Of a DNA stretch of 10,169 bases, positions 1 to 6,652 are shown piece after piece. The position numbers and the translations under genes are program-made. The stretch's first letter is position 1, and every line of letters begins with the position of its first letter. The notes below the pieces were generated by a model, which worked only from the letters and a program-made list of their open reading frames with translations, ran no database searches and was not told where the DNA came from. The DNA lies in contig JAAYZM010000522.1 in the NCBI GenBank assembly GCA_012514835.1, positions 1 through 10,169 of the forward strand, in the 5' to 3' direction. The DNA comes from Actinomycetales bacterium. GTDB taxonomy: Bacteria > Actinomycetota > Actinomycetes > Actinomycetales > Cellulomonadaceae.

Positions 1-525
1 CAGAACCCCATCGAGGAGGAGGGCACGTACGTGCTCCCCGAGGCCCAGATGGACCGCTTCCTCATCAAGGAGGTCATCAGCTACCCGCAGCCCACGGAGG
101 AGGTCGAGATCCTGAACCGGATCTCCGACGGCCGCCAGTCCGCGCCCCTGAAGAGCACGCCCCTGACCCTCCAGGAGGTGTCCTGGCTGCAGGACCTCGT
201 GGACCAGGTCTACGTGGACGGGTCCGTGCGCAAGTACATCGTGGACATCGTCAACACGACGCGCCTGCAGGGGCCGGTCCAGGTGCCCGGGCTCGAGCAG
301 CTCGTGCGCGTCGGGGCGAGCCCCCGCGGGTCGATCGCCCTCATGCGCGTGGCCCAGGCCGTCGCCCTCCTGGACGGTCGCTCCCACGCGACGCCCGACG
401 ACGTGCGCGTCCTGGCCTACTCCGTGCTGCGGCACCGGATCGTGCGCACGTTCGACGCGCTCGCGGACAACGTGGCCCCCGAGGCGATCATCGACGCCGT
501 GTTCGCGGCCGTCCCGGTGCCCTGA
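1..525 (+). CDS. moxR: MoxR-family AAA+ ATPase, C-terminal part (5' end outside window)
   Basis: The frame is open from base 1 and ends at TGA 523-525, giving 174 visible residues. They start at the sensor-1 segment (QNPIEEEGTY) and run into LPEAQMDRF (here VLPEAQMDRF, residues 11-20), the signature of MoxR ATPases. The helical lid follows, with sensor-2 motif GASPRGS (Arg at about residue 109). Walker A and B lie upstream of the window. MoxR proteins are ATP-driven chaperone-like ATPases that act on VWA-domain partners, and the next genes encode such partners (DUF58, two VWA proteins). The stop is 8 nt before the DUF58 start, so the two are almost certainly co-transcribed. The promoter is not in the window. 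Family assignment is secure; the client protein is inferred from context only. Confidence 0.95.
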   Translation, partial: QNPIEEEGTYVLPEAQMDRFLIKEVISYPQPTEEVEILNRISDGRQSAPLKSTPLTLQEVSWLQDLVDQVYVDGSVRKYIVDIVNTTRLQGPVQVPGLEQLVRVGASPRGSIALMRVAQAVALLDGRSHATPDDVRVLAYSVLRHRIVRTFDALADNVAPEAIIDAVFAAVPVP

Positions 526-533
526 GCGAGCCC

Positions 534-1499
534 ATGCCAGCTGCCTCCCGGCTCACCCAGATCAGGGCGCGCCTCCAGCTGCCCGTCGTGCGTCGCGCGA
601 CCGGGCTGCTCGAGGGGCGCCACTGGTCGGTGTACAAGGGCCACGGGCAGGACTTCGACGACCTCCACCAGTACGCGCCCGGGGACGACGTCGGGGACAT
701 CGACTGGAACGCGTCCGCACGCACCGGCACGCCCGTGGTCAAGCGGTACATCGCCACGTCCAACATCACGCTCCTCGTGGTGGTGGACACGGGACGGCAC
801 ATGGCCGCGACGGCGGCGAGCGGGGAGCCCAAGTCCGACGTCGCGGCGTTCGCGACCACGGTCCTGGCGCACCTGGGCCAGGTGCGTGGCGACCGGGTGT
901 CCCTCATGGCGGGTGACGCGGGCCGGCTGACCCGCATGCCGGCGCGCGCGGGCCAGGCGCACCTCGAGGTGCTCGTGCGCACCGTGGAGCGGGCCTTCGA
1001 CCCGGACGCCCCGGCGGGCGACCTCGCGCGCCTGCTCGATCAGGTGCTGCGCACGTCCAGGCGGCGCTCGCTCGTGGCGGTGGTCACGGACGAGGCACGG
1101 CCCACGGAGGCCGACGCGCAGGCACTCGCCCGCGTCCGCACGCGCCACGAGGTCATGGTGATCCAGGTAGCCGACGCCGATCCCTTCGGCGCGGAGCTCA
1201 CGGACGGTGCTCCCGGAGCGCTCACGGGCGCGTCCTCCGCGCGGGAGCGGGGTCGCACCGTGGCGAGCGTGGGGCGCGGCGCGGCGCGGGACATCGAGAC
1301 GGGTCGCTCGCTGCCCGCCTACCTGCGTGGACGCCGCAAGCTGCGCGAGGCCGTGGGGCGGGCGCGCGAGGAGCGGCACGCGGCCACGGTGGCGCGGATG
1401 CGCGCGCTCGGCGTCGACTCCGTGGTGGTCGAGGGCACGGACGACACGATCGACGAGATCGTCGCGATGCTCGGGAGGCTGCGCCGTGCCGGCCGTTGA
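534..1499 (+). CDS. DUF58 domain-containing protein (VWA-like MoxR partner)
   Basis: This 321-residue protein carries the DUF58 signature at residues 47-72: YAPGDDVGDIDW, then SARTGTPVVKRY. A buried beta strand (ITLLVVVDTGRHM, 78-90) follows where VWA folds place the metal-ion-dependent adhesion site. The usual DxSxS is DTGRH (D85-T-G-R-H89), so both serines are missing and metal binding through this site is doubtful. No signal peptide or membrane segment is seen, so the protein is probably cytoplasmic. The ATG at 534 follows the moxR stop by 8 nt with only a weak purine-rich GAGCGAG ahead of it, suggesting translational coupling to moxR. The stop overlaps the next gene by 14 nt. DUF58 proteins next to MoxR are a conserved pairing; the biochemical role is not established. 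Confidence 0.93.
   Translation: MPAASRLTQIRARLQLPVVRRATGLLEGRHWSVYKGHGQDFDDLHQYAPGDDVGDIDWNASARTGTPVVKRYIATSNITLLVVVDTGRHMAATAASGEPKSDVAAFATTVLAHLGQVRGDRVSLMAGDAGRLTRMPARAGQAHLEVLVRTVERAFDPDAPAGDLARLLDQVLRTSRRRSLVAVVTDEARPTEADAQALARVRTRHEVMVIQVADADPFGAELTDGAPGALTGASSARERGRTVASVGRGAARDIETGRSLPAYLRGRRKLREAVGRAREERHAATVARMRALGVDSVVVEGTDDTIDEIVAMLGRLRRAGR
1473..1478 (+). promoter_or_regulatory. Shine-Dalgarno site fixing the GTG start at 1486
   Basis: GGGAGG lies inside the end of the DUF58 gene, 7 nt ahead of GTG 1486. No other in-frame start nearby has comparable spacing, so it decides the start of the small membrane protein even though the open frame extends several hundred bases further upstream. 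Confidence 0.75.
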
Positions 1500-1986
1500 G
1501 CTCGTGGACCCCGTGGGCTACTCGGGGGTGTGGACCCTCGTGGGGACCGTCATGCTCCTCGCGCTCGCAGGCTGGTACGTGTGGCTGTTCTGGTCCACGC
1601 GCAAGCGCCCCGGCGAGGACGAGCCCGCCTCGCAGGCCCGCAAGCGCCCCGCGTCGACCATGCCGCCGGTCAGCTCGGACCCGTGGGCGGCCGTGCGCGG
1701 CATCTACATCGACCGCCTCGACGAGATCAAGGCCCGCCACAAGCGCGGCGAGCTCGATGCGCGCGGGGTCCACCTCGAGATCCGCAACGTCATGCGCGAG
1801 TTCACGAAGGTCCGCACGGGGATCGACGCGGAGACGTTCACGGCCGCCGACGCCGCCCGGGTCTCCCTCACCGCGCCCCTCGCGAAGACCCTCAAGAACC
1901 TCTCCTACCCCTCGTTCGCCCGCGCCTCGACGGCCAAGCCGTCCCACTCCCTGTTCCGGGCCCGGCGGGTGATCCAGGAATGGTGA
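1486..1986 (+). CDS. Small one-TM membrane protein of the MoxR/VWA operon (DUF4381-like position)
   Basis: The protein has 166 residues from GTG 1486. A short N-terminus precedes one hydrophobic helix at about residues 14-36 (VWTLVGTVMLLALAGWYVWL). A charged linker (38-60) follows, then a cytoplasmic domain starting DPWAAVRGIYIDRLDEIKARHKR (first residues from 65), predicted largely helical and rich in Arg/Lys/Glu. It overlaps the DUF58 gene by 14 nt and the next VWA gene by 7 nt, so translation is coupled on both sides. In Gram-negative MoxR operons a small membrane protein of the DUF4381 family sits between DUF58 and the first VWA gene. Position, size and topology match that, but I cannot show sequence homology, so the family name is inference. 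Probable role: membrane component of the VWA complex. Confidence 0.85.
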   Translation: MPAVELVDPVGYSGVWTLVGTVMLLALAGWYVWLFWSTRKRPGEDEPASQARKRPASTMPPVSSDPWAAVRGIYIDRLDEIKARHKRGELDARGVHLEIRNVMREFTKVRTGIDAETFTAADAARVSLTAPLAKTLKNLSYPSFARASTAKPSHSLFRARRVIQEW

Positions 1987-2984
1987 GCACCACCACGTAC
2001 GCGGCGCTCACATGGCCCTGGCTGCCGTGGGCGGCGCTCGGCGCGCTCGCGCTCGTCCTCCTTCTCGGGTGGCTGTTGCCCCGTGGGCGCGCGAGCGGCG
2101 CGCCCGTCGCGAACACCGAGTCGTTGTGGCGCTCTCCCGCGGTGCGCCCGTGGGTGCTGCGGTACCGGGCGTGGCGGGTCGCGGCCCTCGCCGTCGTCGG
2201 CGGAACGCTCCTTGTCGCGGCGAACGTCGCAGCACAGCCCGTGGTGATCGAGGAGCGCAGCCGCATCCTCGCCAACCGGGACATCGTGCTGTGCCTCGAC
2301 GTGTCCGGGTCCATGGCGGACTTCGGGGCGCAGGTCGCGGACACGTTCCTCGAGCTCGTGGACTCCTTCGAGGGCGAGCGGATCGCGATGTCGGTGTTCA
2401 ACTCGACGTCGGCCACGATCTTCCCCCTCACGGACGACTACGACCTCGTGCGCGAGCGCCTCCGCGAGGGGCGCCGGGCCCTCGACAACCCCCCGTCGGA
2501 GGCGTACTGGGAGTTCGTGGCGGGCGTGGACGGCATCCCGGACGAAGCGTCGCTGATCGGCGACGGGCTCGCGAGCTGCATCCTGCTGTTCGACCAGTTC
2601 GACGCGGAGCGCTCGCGGTCCATCATCTTCTCCACGGACAACGCGATCTACGGCTCGCCCGTCTACACGCTGCCCCAAGCGACGGACCTGGCGATCTCCC
2701 GCGGTGCCGTGGTCCACGGCCTCTTCGGCGACGACCCGCGCTACACCGGCCAGCTCGAAAAGCTCGAGTTCCGTGCCGAGGTGGAGCGAACCGGCGGGCT
2801 GTACTTCGAGCTCGACGACCCCTCCCTCGTCGAGGCGATCATCGCCGACGTGCAGTCCTACCAAGAGGTGGACATGGAGGCCGAGCCCGAGCGTGTGCGC
2901 ACGGACGCGAATGACTCCCTGATCCGCTGGCTCGTGCTGGGGGTGCTGGGCGTGCTGCTCGTGGGCTGGAGGTTGCGCTCATGA
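1980..2984 (+). CDS. Membrane-anchored VWA-domain protein, BatA-like
   Basis: The protein has 334 residues from ATG 1980; a GTG directly follows at 1983, so the start is fixed to within one codon. Hydrophobic segments at about 13-33 and 65-85 precede a VWA domain (about 100-295), and a C-terminal helix at 313-330 (WLVLGVLGVLLVGW) ends the protein. This is the BatA topology, with the VWA domain between membrane helices. The metal site is intact: DVSGS at 107-111, a Thr in PLTDD at 151, and an Asp in the later strand (FSTDN, D220). ATG 1980 overlaps the preceding stop (ATGGTGA), and the gene ends in a 4-bp ATGA overlap with the next VWA gene. Bat proteins are named for Bacteroides aerotolerance; in actinobacteria the role is not settled, and envelope stress or complex assembly is inference. 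Confidence 0.92.
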   Translation: MVSTTTYAALTWPWLPWAALGALALVLLLGWLLPRGRASGAPVANTESLWRSPAVRPWVLRYRAWRVAALAVVGGTLLVAANVAAQPVVIEERSRILANRDIVLCLDVSGSMADFGAQVADTFLELVDSFEGERIAMSVFNSTSATIFPLTDDYDLVRERLREGRRALDNPPSEAYWEFVAGVDGIPDEASLIGDGLASCILLFDQFDAERSRSIIFSTDNAIYGSPVYTLPQATDLAISRGAVVHGLFGDDPRYTGQLEKLEFRAEVERTGGLYFELDDPSLVEAIIADVQSYQEVDMEAEPERVRTDANDSLIRWLVLGVLGVLLVGWRLRS

Positions 2985-4012
2985 TCTGGCGCCAGGTGAT
3001 CCCCCTGTGGCTCGTGCTCCTCGTGGGCATGCCCGTGCTCGCCGGGTGTCTCGCGGCGGCCGTGCGTCGCTCGACCGTGACGTGGTTGCGACGTGCCCTG
3101 CTCGTGGCCGTGGCGGCGGTGATCGCGCGCACCCCGGCCGAGGTCGTCACCCAGCCGTCCTCCGGTGCCGTGGCCGTGCAGATGTTCTTCGTGGTGGACC
3201 GCACGGGCTCGATGGCCGCCAAGGACTGGGGGCCCGGCCCCGAGCTGTCACCCGCGTCCGGGGCCGAGCCCACCGTGTCGCGACGCCGGCTCGACGGCGC
3301 CCGCCTGGACATCGTCTCGCTCACGGGGGACATCCCCGGGGCGAGCTACTCGGTGATCGGCTTCGCGGGGGAGGCAGGCACGCAGCTGCCCCTGACCGGC
3401 GACCGCACCGCCGTCCGCGCGTGGGCCGAGACCGTCACCCAAGAGGTCACGGGCTCCTCGACGGGCACCCTCACCGACCGCCCGCTCGCGATCCTGCAGC
3501 GCGTGCTCGAGGACGCCGCGAAGCGCGAACCGAAGTCCGTGCGGCTCGTCTTCTTCTTGTCCGACGGCGAGCAGACGGCCGAGGGTGAGCCCGCGTCCTT
3601 CGCACCCCTCGCCGGGCTGATCGACGGCGGAGCGGTACTCGGCTACGGCACCGAGGCCGGCGGTCAGATGCGCTCCTACGACGGCTCGTACCAGCCCGAC
3701 GCCGCGTGGATCCCCGACCCGGCCAACGGCGGCGAACCCGCCGTGTCCCGCATCGACGAGGCCAACCTCCGGGCGATCGCCGATCAGCTGGGCGTTCGGT
3801 ATGTGCACCGTGCAGGCCCAGGGCCGACGGCGGACCTCGTGGCGGGCATCGACCCCGAGGCGATTGCGGGCGACGGGCGCGGCGACATCCGCTCGACCCG
3901 CGACCTCGTGTGGCCGTGGGCGCTCGGGGCCGGCGTGCTGCTGCTGTGGGAGGCCGCGGCTTGGGCCTTCGCCGGTTCCCGCCCCCGACTTCGGCGTGGA
4001 GGTGCAGGGTGA
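2981..4012 (+). CDS. Membrane-anchored VWA-domain protein, BatB-like
   Basis: The 343-residue protein starts at ATG 2981, which overlaps the preceding TGA (ATGA) and follows GGAGG (2968-2972) by 8 nt. Hydrophobic helices lie at about 7-28 and 37-49. A VWA domain spans about 66-290, and a C-terminal helix lies at about 307-328 (LVWPWALGAGVLLLWEAAAW). The metal site reads DRTGS (D73 to S77), with Thr replacing the first Ser, plus T139 (LPLTGD) and D195 (FFLSDGE), so it should still bind a divalent cation. A Pro/Gly-rich insertion follows the metal motif (about 82-100). Two consecutive VWA genes of this kind are the BatA/BatB pair of MoxR operons. It ends in a GTGA overlap with the next gene. 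Function beyond being a MoxR/DUF58 partner is inferred. Confidence 0.92.
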   Translation: MIWRQVIPLWLVLLVGMPVLAGCLAAAVRRSTVTWLRRALLVAVAAVIARTPAEVVTQPSSGAVAVQMFFVVDRTGSMAAKDWGPGPELSPASGAEPTVSRRRLDGARLDIVSLTGDIPGASYSVIGFAGEAGTQLPLTGDRTAVRAWAETVTQEVTGSSTGTLTDRPLAILQRVLEDAAKREPKSVRLVFFLSDGEQTAEGEPASFAPLAGLIDGGAVLGYGTEAGGQMRSYDGSYQPDAAWIPDPANGGEPAVSRIDEANLRAIADQLGVRYVHRAGPGPTADLVAGIDPEAIAGDGRGDIRSTRDLVWPWALGAGVLLLWEAAAWAFAGSRPRLRRGGAG

Positions 4013-5130
4013 GCAAGAAGCCGCTGAGTCGCCGAGACCTGCGCAGCAAGTCCCGACGTCGCCAGGATGAGCGTCGCGCCAGGGCGCGCGCCGAGCGCGA
4101 GCGTCGCGAGGCAGAGCGGCAGGCTGCGGCGCGGTCGACGGGACCGATGGGCCCGCCGCCGGGCCGCGCCCGCAAGGAGACCCCGCCGCGCGTGCGCCGT
4201 CGTCGGCTGCTGTTCTGGCTGTCCCTCGTGCCCGCGATCTTCGTGCTCTCCTACGGCATCCACTTCGCGCGGCTCAACGCGACGTTCGCGCGCGCCGAGG
4301 CGCACTACGCGGCCGGGGAGTACTGGGACGCGTACGAGACCTTCTCGGAGATGCAGAGCCCTAACATCGCCGAGCCGTGGAAGGCGCACTTCAACACCGG
4401 CACCGCCGCCTACCGCGAAGACCTGCTGTTCTTGGCCGAGGTCAACCTCGACAAGTCGCTCCGCCTGGTCCCCGAGGAGCACCGCTGCGACGTGCAGACC
4501 AACCGCTCGCTCGTGCTCGAGGCCCAGGGCGACGCCCTCGTCGCGTCCGCCGAGGCCGAGTACGAGTGGGCCGTCGCGCAGCGCGAGGCGGAGATCGCCC
4601 GCCTGCTGGGCGAGCCCTACGACGCCACGCTCTTCGAGCTCGACTACCTCGACGTCGAGATCAGCTCCTACGACCGTTTCGACCGGGCCGCCCGCGACCA
4701 GTACCTCGCCGCGGAGTACTTCGCCTACGCGGCCGAGGCCATCAACGACCCGGCGTGCCAGACCCCGCCACCGCCCGAGGCCAGCCAGTCCGAGCAGGAG
4801 CAGGCCGAGCAGGAGCAGCAGCAGCGCGAGCAGGAGCAGGAGCGCCTCGAGGAGCAGGCCCAGGAGGCCAACGAGGACCGGCAGGAGATCGAGAAGGAGG
4901 CCGCGAGCGACCCCTTCGAGCCCGAGCCGGAGCCCGGTGAGCAGCCTGAGCCGGGCGAGACCGAGGAGGAGCGCGCCGCCCGCGAGGAGGCCGAGCGCCA
5001 GGAGCAGCTCGAGCAGCGCAACGAGGACGCCGAGGAGCAGGCCGAGGGCGACGGCGACGGTGAGGGCGAGGGCGACGGGGAGGACGGCGACGGTGACGGT
5101 GGCGGGGGCCCGCCCGTCTCCAACTGGTAG
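4009..5130 (+). CDS. BatC-like one-TM protein with TPR-like domain and acidic Glu/Gln/Asp-rich tail
   Basis: The protein has 373 residues from GTG 4009, which overlaps the previous stop (GTGA) and has GGAGG (3998-4002) 6 nt ahead. The N-terminal 66 residues are strongly basic (Arg-rich, cytoplasmic). One TM helix lies at about 67-84 (LLFWLSLVPAIFVLSYGI). A helical region at about 90-245 (ARAEAHYAAGEYWDAYETF and later segments) looks like degenerate TPR repeats. From about 256 to 346 the chain is a Glu/Gln-rich probable coiled coil (repeated EQEQ and QREQEQE), then an Asp/Gly/Glu tail (347-367) ending PPVSNW. This matches BatC, the TPR partner that ends Bat operons. The acidic half should lie outside the membrane. 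It is the last gene of the operon and converges on a minus-strand gene 8 nt away; no terminator hairpin is obvious. Confidence 0.88.
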   Translation: MSKKPLSRRDLRSKSRRRQDERRARARAERERREAERQAAARSTGPMGPPPGRARKETPPRVRRRRLLFWLSLVPAIFVLSYGIHFARLNATFARAEAHYAAGEYWDAYETFSEMQSPNIAEPWKAHFNTGTAAYREDLLFLAEVNLDKSLRLVPEEHRCDVQTNRSLVLEAQGDALVASAEAEYEWAVAQREAEIARLLGEPYDATLFELDYLDVEISSYDRFDRAARDQYLAAEYFAYAAEAINDPACQTPPPPEASQSEQEQAEQEQQQREQEQERLEEQAQEANEDRQEIEKEAASDPFEPEPEPGEQPEPGETEEERAAREEAERQEQLEQRNEDAEEQAEGDGDGEGEGDGEDGDGDGGGGPPVSNW

Positions 5131-5138
5131 GCGCAGGC

Positions 5139-5510
5139 TCAGCCGCGCAGGAGCGCGGCGAGGTCGTCGAGCGAGCTGACTCCGTCGGGGAGCACGTGTC
5201 CCGCGGCGGGGTCGCGCACCGTCTCGAGCCCGAGGGGGGAGCGTGACTCCTGGATCCCGGCCTGCGCGTCGCCCGAGCCATAGCGCTCGGTGGGGCCCTT
5301 GCGCACCTTCACGACCGAGCCGCGCACCACGAGCTCGGAGTAGTCCACGAGCTCGGCGAGGCTCTGCGGCGGGTCGGCCTCGAGCCCGGGCGGGTCTGAG
5401 AGAAGGTGCTCCCACAGCGGAACCTTCTCGGCAGGCTCGTGCGCGCAGCCCGCGAGCGCGAGCACGACGGCGAGCACGATCAGCGTTCCGCGCCGTCGGA
5501 CCCCCGTCAT
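5139..5510 (-). CDS. Small predicted lipoprotein, unknown function
   Basis: The 123-residue product starts with a lipoprotein signal: basic n-region (TGVRRRG), hydrophobic core, and lipobox LAGC with Cys22. The mature part contains SLAELVDYSELVVRGSVVKV, which resembles the opening of small beta-barrel-like secreted domains, then a Gly/Ser-rich stretch and an amphipathic end (LPDGVSSLDDLAALLRG). I do not recognise a family. ATG 5510 has GGGAGGG (5521-5527) 10 nt ahead; GTG 5516 and ATG 5552 are in-frame alternatives that would only lengthen the n-region. The open frame continues to 5825, but that extension lies over another gene and has no signal. It is unrelated by eye to the two neighbouring lipoproteins. 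It converges on the BatC-like gene. Export as a lipoprotein is well supported; function is unknown. Confidence 0.75.
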   Translation of the reverse strand: MTGVRRRGTLIVLAVVLALAGCAHEPAEKVPLWEHLLSDPPGLEADPPQSLAELVDYSELVVRGSVVKVRKGPTERYGSGDAQAGIQESRSPLGLETVRDPAAGHVLPDGVSSLDDLAALLRG

Positions 5511-5608
5511 CGCCACCAGCCCCTCCCGGCGCCGTGCGGCGCACGCGACCATCCCAGCGCCCCCGGTGGGGTGGGGCGCAAGGCTCGTGACCGAACTGGG
5601 ACCGTCAG

Positions 5609-5627
5609 GCCCAGACCTTGATCTGGG
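5609..5627 (-). repeat. Degenerate copy of the E2 gene 3' end (third copy)
   Basis: These 19 bases match 8032-8050 at 17 positions. On the minus strand the frame reads EIPQIKVWA then TGA, resembling the E2 C-terminus EDPSQFMVWA-stop. The core is also an inverted repeat, CCCAGA, 6 nt, TCTGGG (5610-5627). It lies in the 139-nt gap between two lipoprotein genes. A further partial match, GACC then GAACTGGGAC, sits at 5589-5602. The short length makes chance a real possibility. Confidence 0.4.
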
Positions 5628-5649
5628 GAATCTCTGCCGCCGGGAATGA

Positions 5650-6072
5650 TCACCATGAGGAGACGAGGAAGACGCCGGTGTACTCGCAGCCCTCGGGCGG
5701 AGGCGCCGCCCCGAAGAAGCCCTCCTCGCCGTCGAAGCCCTCGCCGCCCCCGAGCTCGACAGTCCCGCCGAAGGACAGCGACCCGAACTCGCTCGACGTG
5801 ACACCACCGGGGTCACCCGGGACACGCTCGGTCCCCGTGGGCCAGATCACCAGAAGCGGCGCCTCAGGGCCTTCCCACGCGATGAGTACGCAGGCCGAGG
5901 GATCGATGACGATCTCCCCGCTCATCAGCGCTTCCCAGTGCGGAGCATCAGGGTCGGCGACCATGAGCTCGACTGGATCAGAGGGGGCGGCGCATGATGC
6001 GAGCAGCATTGTGGCGAGGAACGGCGCAACAGCAGTTCGGCGGATCATGGCGTGATCCGCGCGACTCGGCAC
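5650..6072 (-). CDS. Predicted lipoprotein, paralogue of the protease-linked lipoprotein
   Basis: The product has 140 residues from GTG 6072. That start has GAGAGG (6080-6085) 7 nt ahead, whereas the in-frame ATG at 6048 (132 residues) has no ribosome binding site. The signal has Arg11-Arg12, a hydrophobic core and lipobox LASC with Cys27 (from GTG). The mature part is about 51% identical over 110 residues, with one gap by hand alignment, to the lipoprotein at 6191-6652. Shared blocks are DPV.L, IDPS.CV, WP.GTERV.G.PGGVTS, LSF and FFGA..PPE.C.Y..VFLV..W. Two mature cysteines (C61, C129) are conserved in both and could pair in a disulfide. No known family is recognised. It follows directly after a duplicated E2 gene tail. 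No separate promoter is evident, so it may be read from the protease promoter. Confidence 0.82.
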   Translation of the reverse strand: MPSRADHAMIRRTAVAPFLATMLLASCAAPSDPVELMVADPDAPHWEALMSGEIVIDPSACVLIAWEGPEAPLLVIWPTGTERVPGDPGGVTSSEFGSLSFGGTVELGGGEGFDGEEGFFGAAPPPEGCEYTGVFLVSSW

Positions 6073-6076
6073 AGCG

Positions 6077-6129
6077 TGACCTCTCTGCTCTGTTACGCCC
6101 AGACCATGAACTGAGACGGGGCCTCGAGG
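6077..6129 (-). repeat. Direct repeat of E2 gene 3' end and downstream flank (copy 2); E2 remnant
   Basis: Hand alignment to 8012-8064 gives 47 of 53 identical bases with no gap, at a constant offset of 1935. Weaker similarity continues to about 6068 (8003). On the minus strand 6125-6093 encodes EAPSQFMVWA and a TAA stop, against EDPSQFMVWA and TAG in the intact gene. Identity continues past the stop, so this is a DNA duplication and not convergent protein sequence. No open frame joins it to an acyltransferase body, so it is an isolated gene tail. It bounds the protease-lipoprotein pair on its downstream side. Confidence 0.85.
6080..6085 (-). promoter_or_regulatory. Shine-Dalgarno site favouring GTG 6072, lying inside the duplicated E2 tail
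   Basis: On the minus strand GAGAGG is followed by 7 nt and GTG 6072. It lies within the 6077-6129 repeat. The matching position in the copy behind the real E2 gene has AGAGG, but the start codon there reads GCG. Confidence 0.6.
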
Positions 6130-6190
6130 GCGGCGCCTTCGCGGAGCCACGCCGGCCGACGCAACTCGATGGGTGTCTAGCCAACTCCAC

Positions 6191-6652
6191 TTACCAGCCC
6201 GCGACCAGGAACACCTCGTCGTATGAGCAGTTCTCGGGGGGGTCATCAGCACCGAAGAAGTGCTCGTCGATCTCCAGCCTCGAACCACCACGCAGCGTGA
6301 CAGGCGCGGCGAACGACAGCTCGCCGTGCGCTACCGAGGTCACTCCGCCCGGGCTACCTTCAACTCGTTCGGTTCCCGACGGCCACACAAGCAGCATGCG
6401 CGCATAGTCCTCGCCACCTACCCTGAGCACGACGCATCCCGAGGGATCAATCTCGACATCCCCATCGATCGACCCGTCCCATTGCGCCGCGTCCGGCTCA
6501 GCGATCGAGAGCCGCACCGGGTCGGTTGAGGGCGAGCACGCGCCAAGTGCCATCACCGCGACAATAGTCAGCCCACCCAGGCCAAGACCCGCGAGCGTCG
6601 AGTCACACGCAGGCCGCCGCGTCTCGACTCCAGAACCTCTACGCAGATTCAT
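6191..6652 (-). CDS. Predicted lipoprotein translationally coupled to the secreted protease
   Basis: The 153-residue product begins with a long basic n-region (about 18 residues), a hydrophobic core and lipobox LGAC (Cys39). The mature domain is the same family as the 5650-6072 product and keeps its two cysteines (C73, C142) and the WPSGTERV and FFGADDPPENC blocks. ATG 6652 overlaps the protease TGA as ATGA, so the protease and lipoprotein are made from one message with coupled translation; the independent ribosome binding site is weak. A membrane-tethered partner encoded directly behind a secreted protease could be an inhibitor, a pro-domain processing helper or a substrate receptor. No sequence evidence picks one. 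The family is not recognised. Confidence 0.85.
   Translation of the reverse strand: MNLRRGSGVETRRPACDSTLAGLGLGGLTIVAVMALGACSPSTDPVRLSIAEPDAAQWDGSIDGDVEIDPSGCVVLRVGGEDYARMLLVWPSGTERVEGSPGGVTSVAHGELSFAAPVTLRGGSRLEIDEHFFGADDPPENCSYDEVFLVAGW

Noticed and set aside
417..1379. Minus-strand open frame of 320 codons opposite moxR and DUF58
   Set aside because: Arg/His/Gly-rich product without any recognisable motif, lying opposite two well-supported genes; typical of high-G+C shadow frames.
3784..5544. Very long minus-strand open frame (586 codons) opposite the BatB/BatC-like genes
   Set aside because: It is an antisense shadow of G+C-rich genes. Its long Leu/Ala runs are the reverse complement of the Glu/Gln-rich tail, it has no credible start or domain, and the plus-strand genes show motifs, ribosome binding sites and operon overlaps.
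5610..5627. Hairpin CCCAGA/TCTGGG behind the 5650-6072 lipoprotein as a transcription terminator
   Set aside because: The stem is only 6 bp with no T-run, and the same sequence type occurs inside the coding end of E2, so it is better explained as an E2-tail copy.
5511..5825. Upstream extension of the small lipoprotein to 5825 (228 residues)
   Set aside because: The extension overlaps the next lipoprotein gene, is low-complexity Ser/Arg-rich, and would bury the lipoprotein signal more than 100 residues inside the protein.
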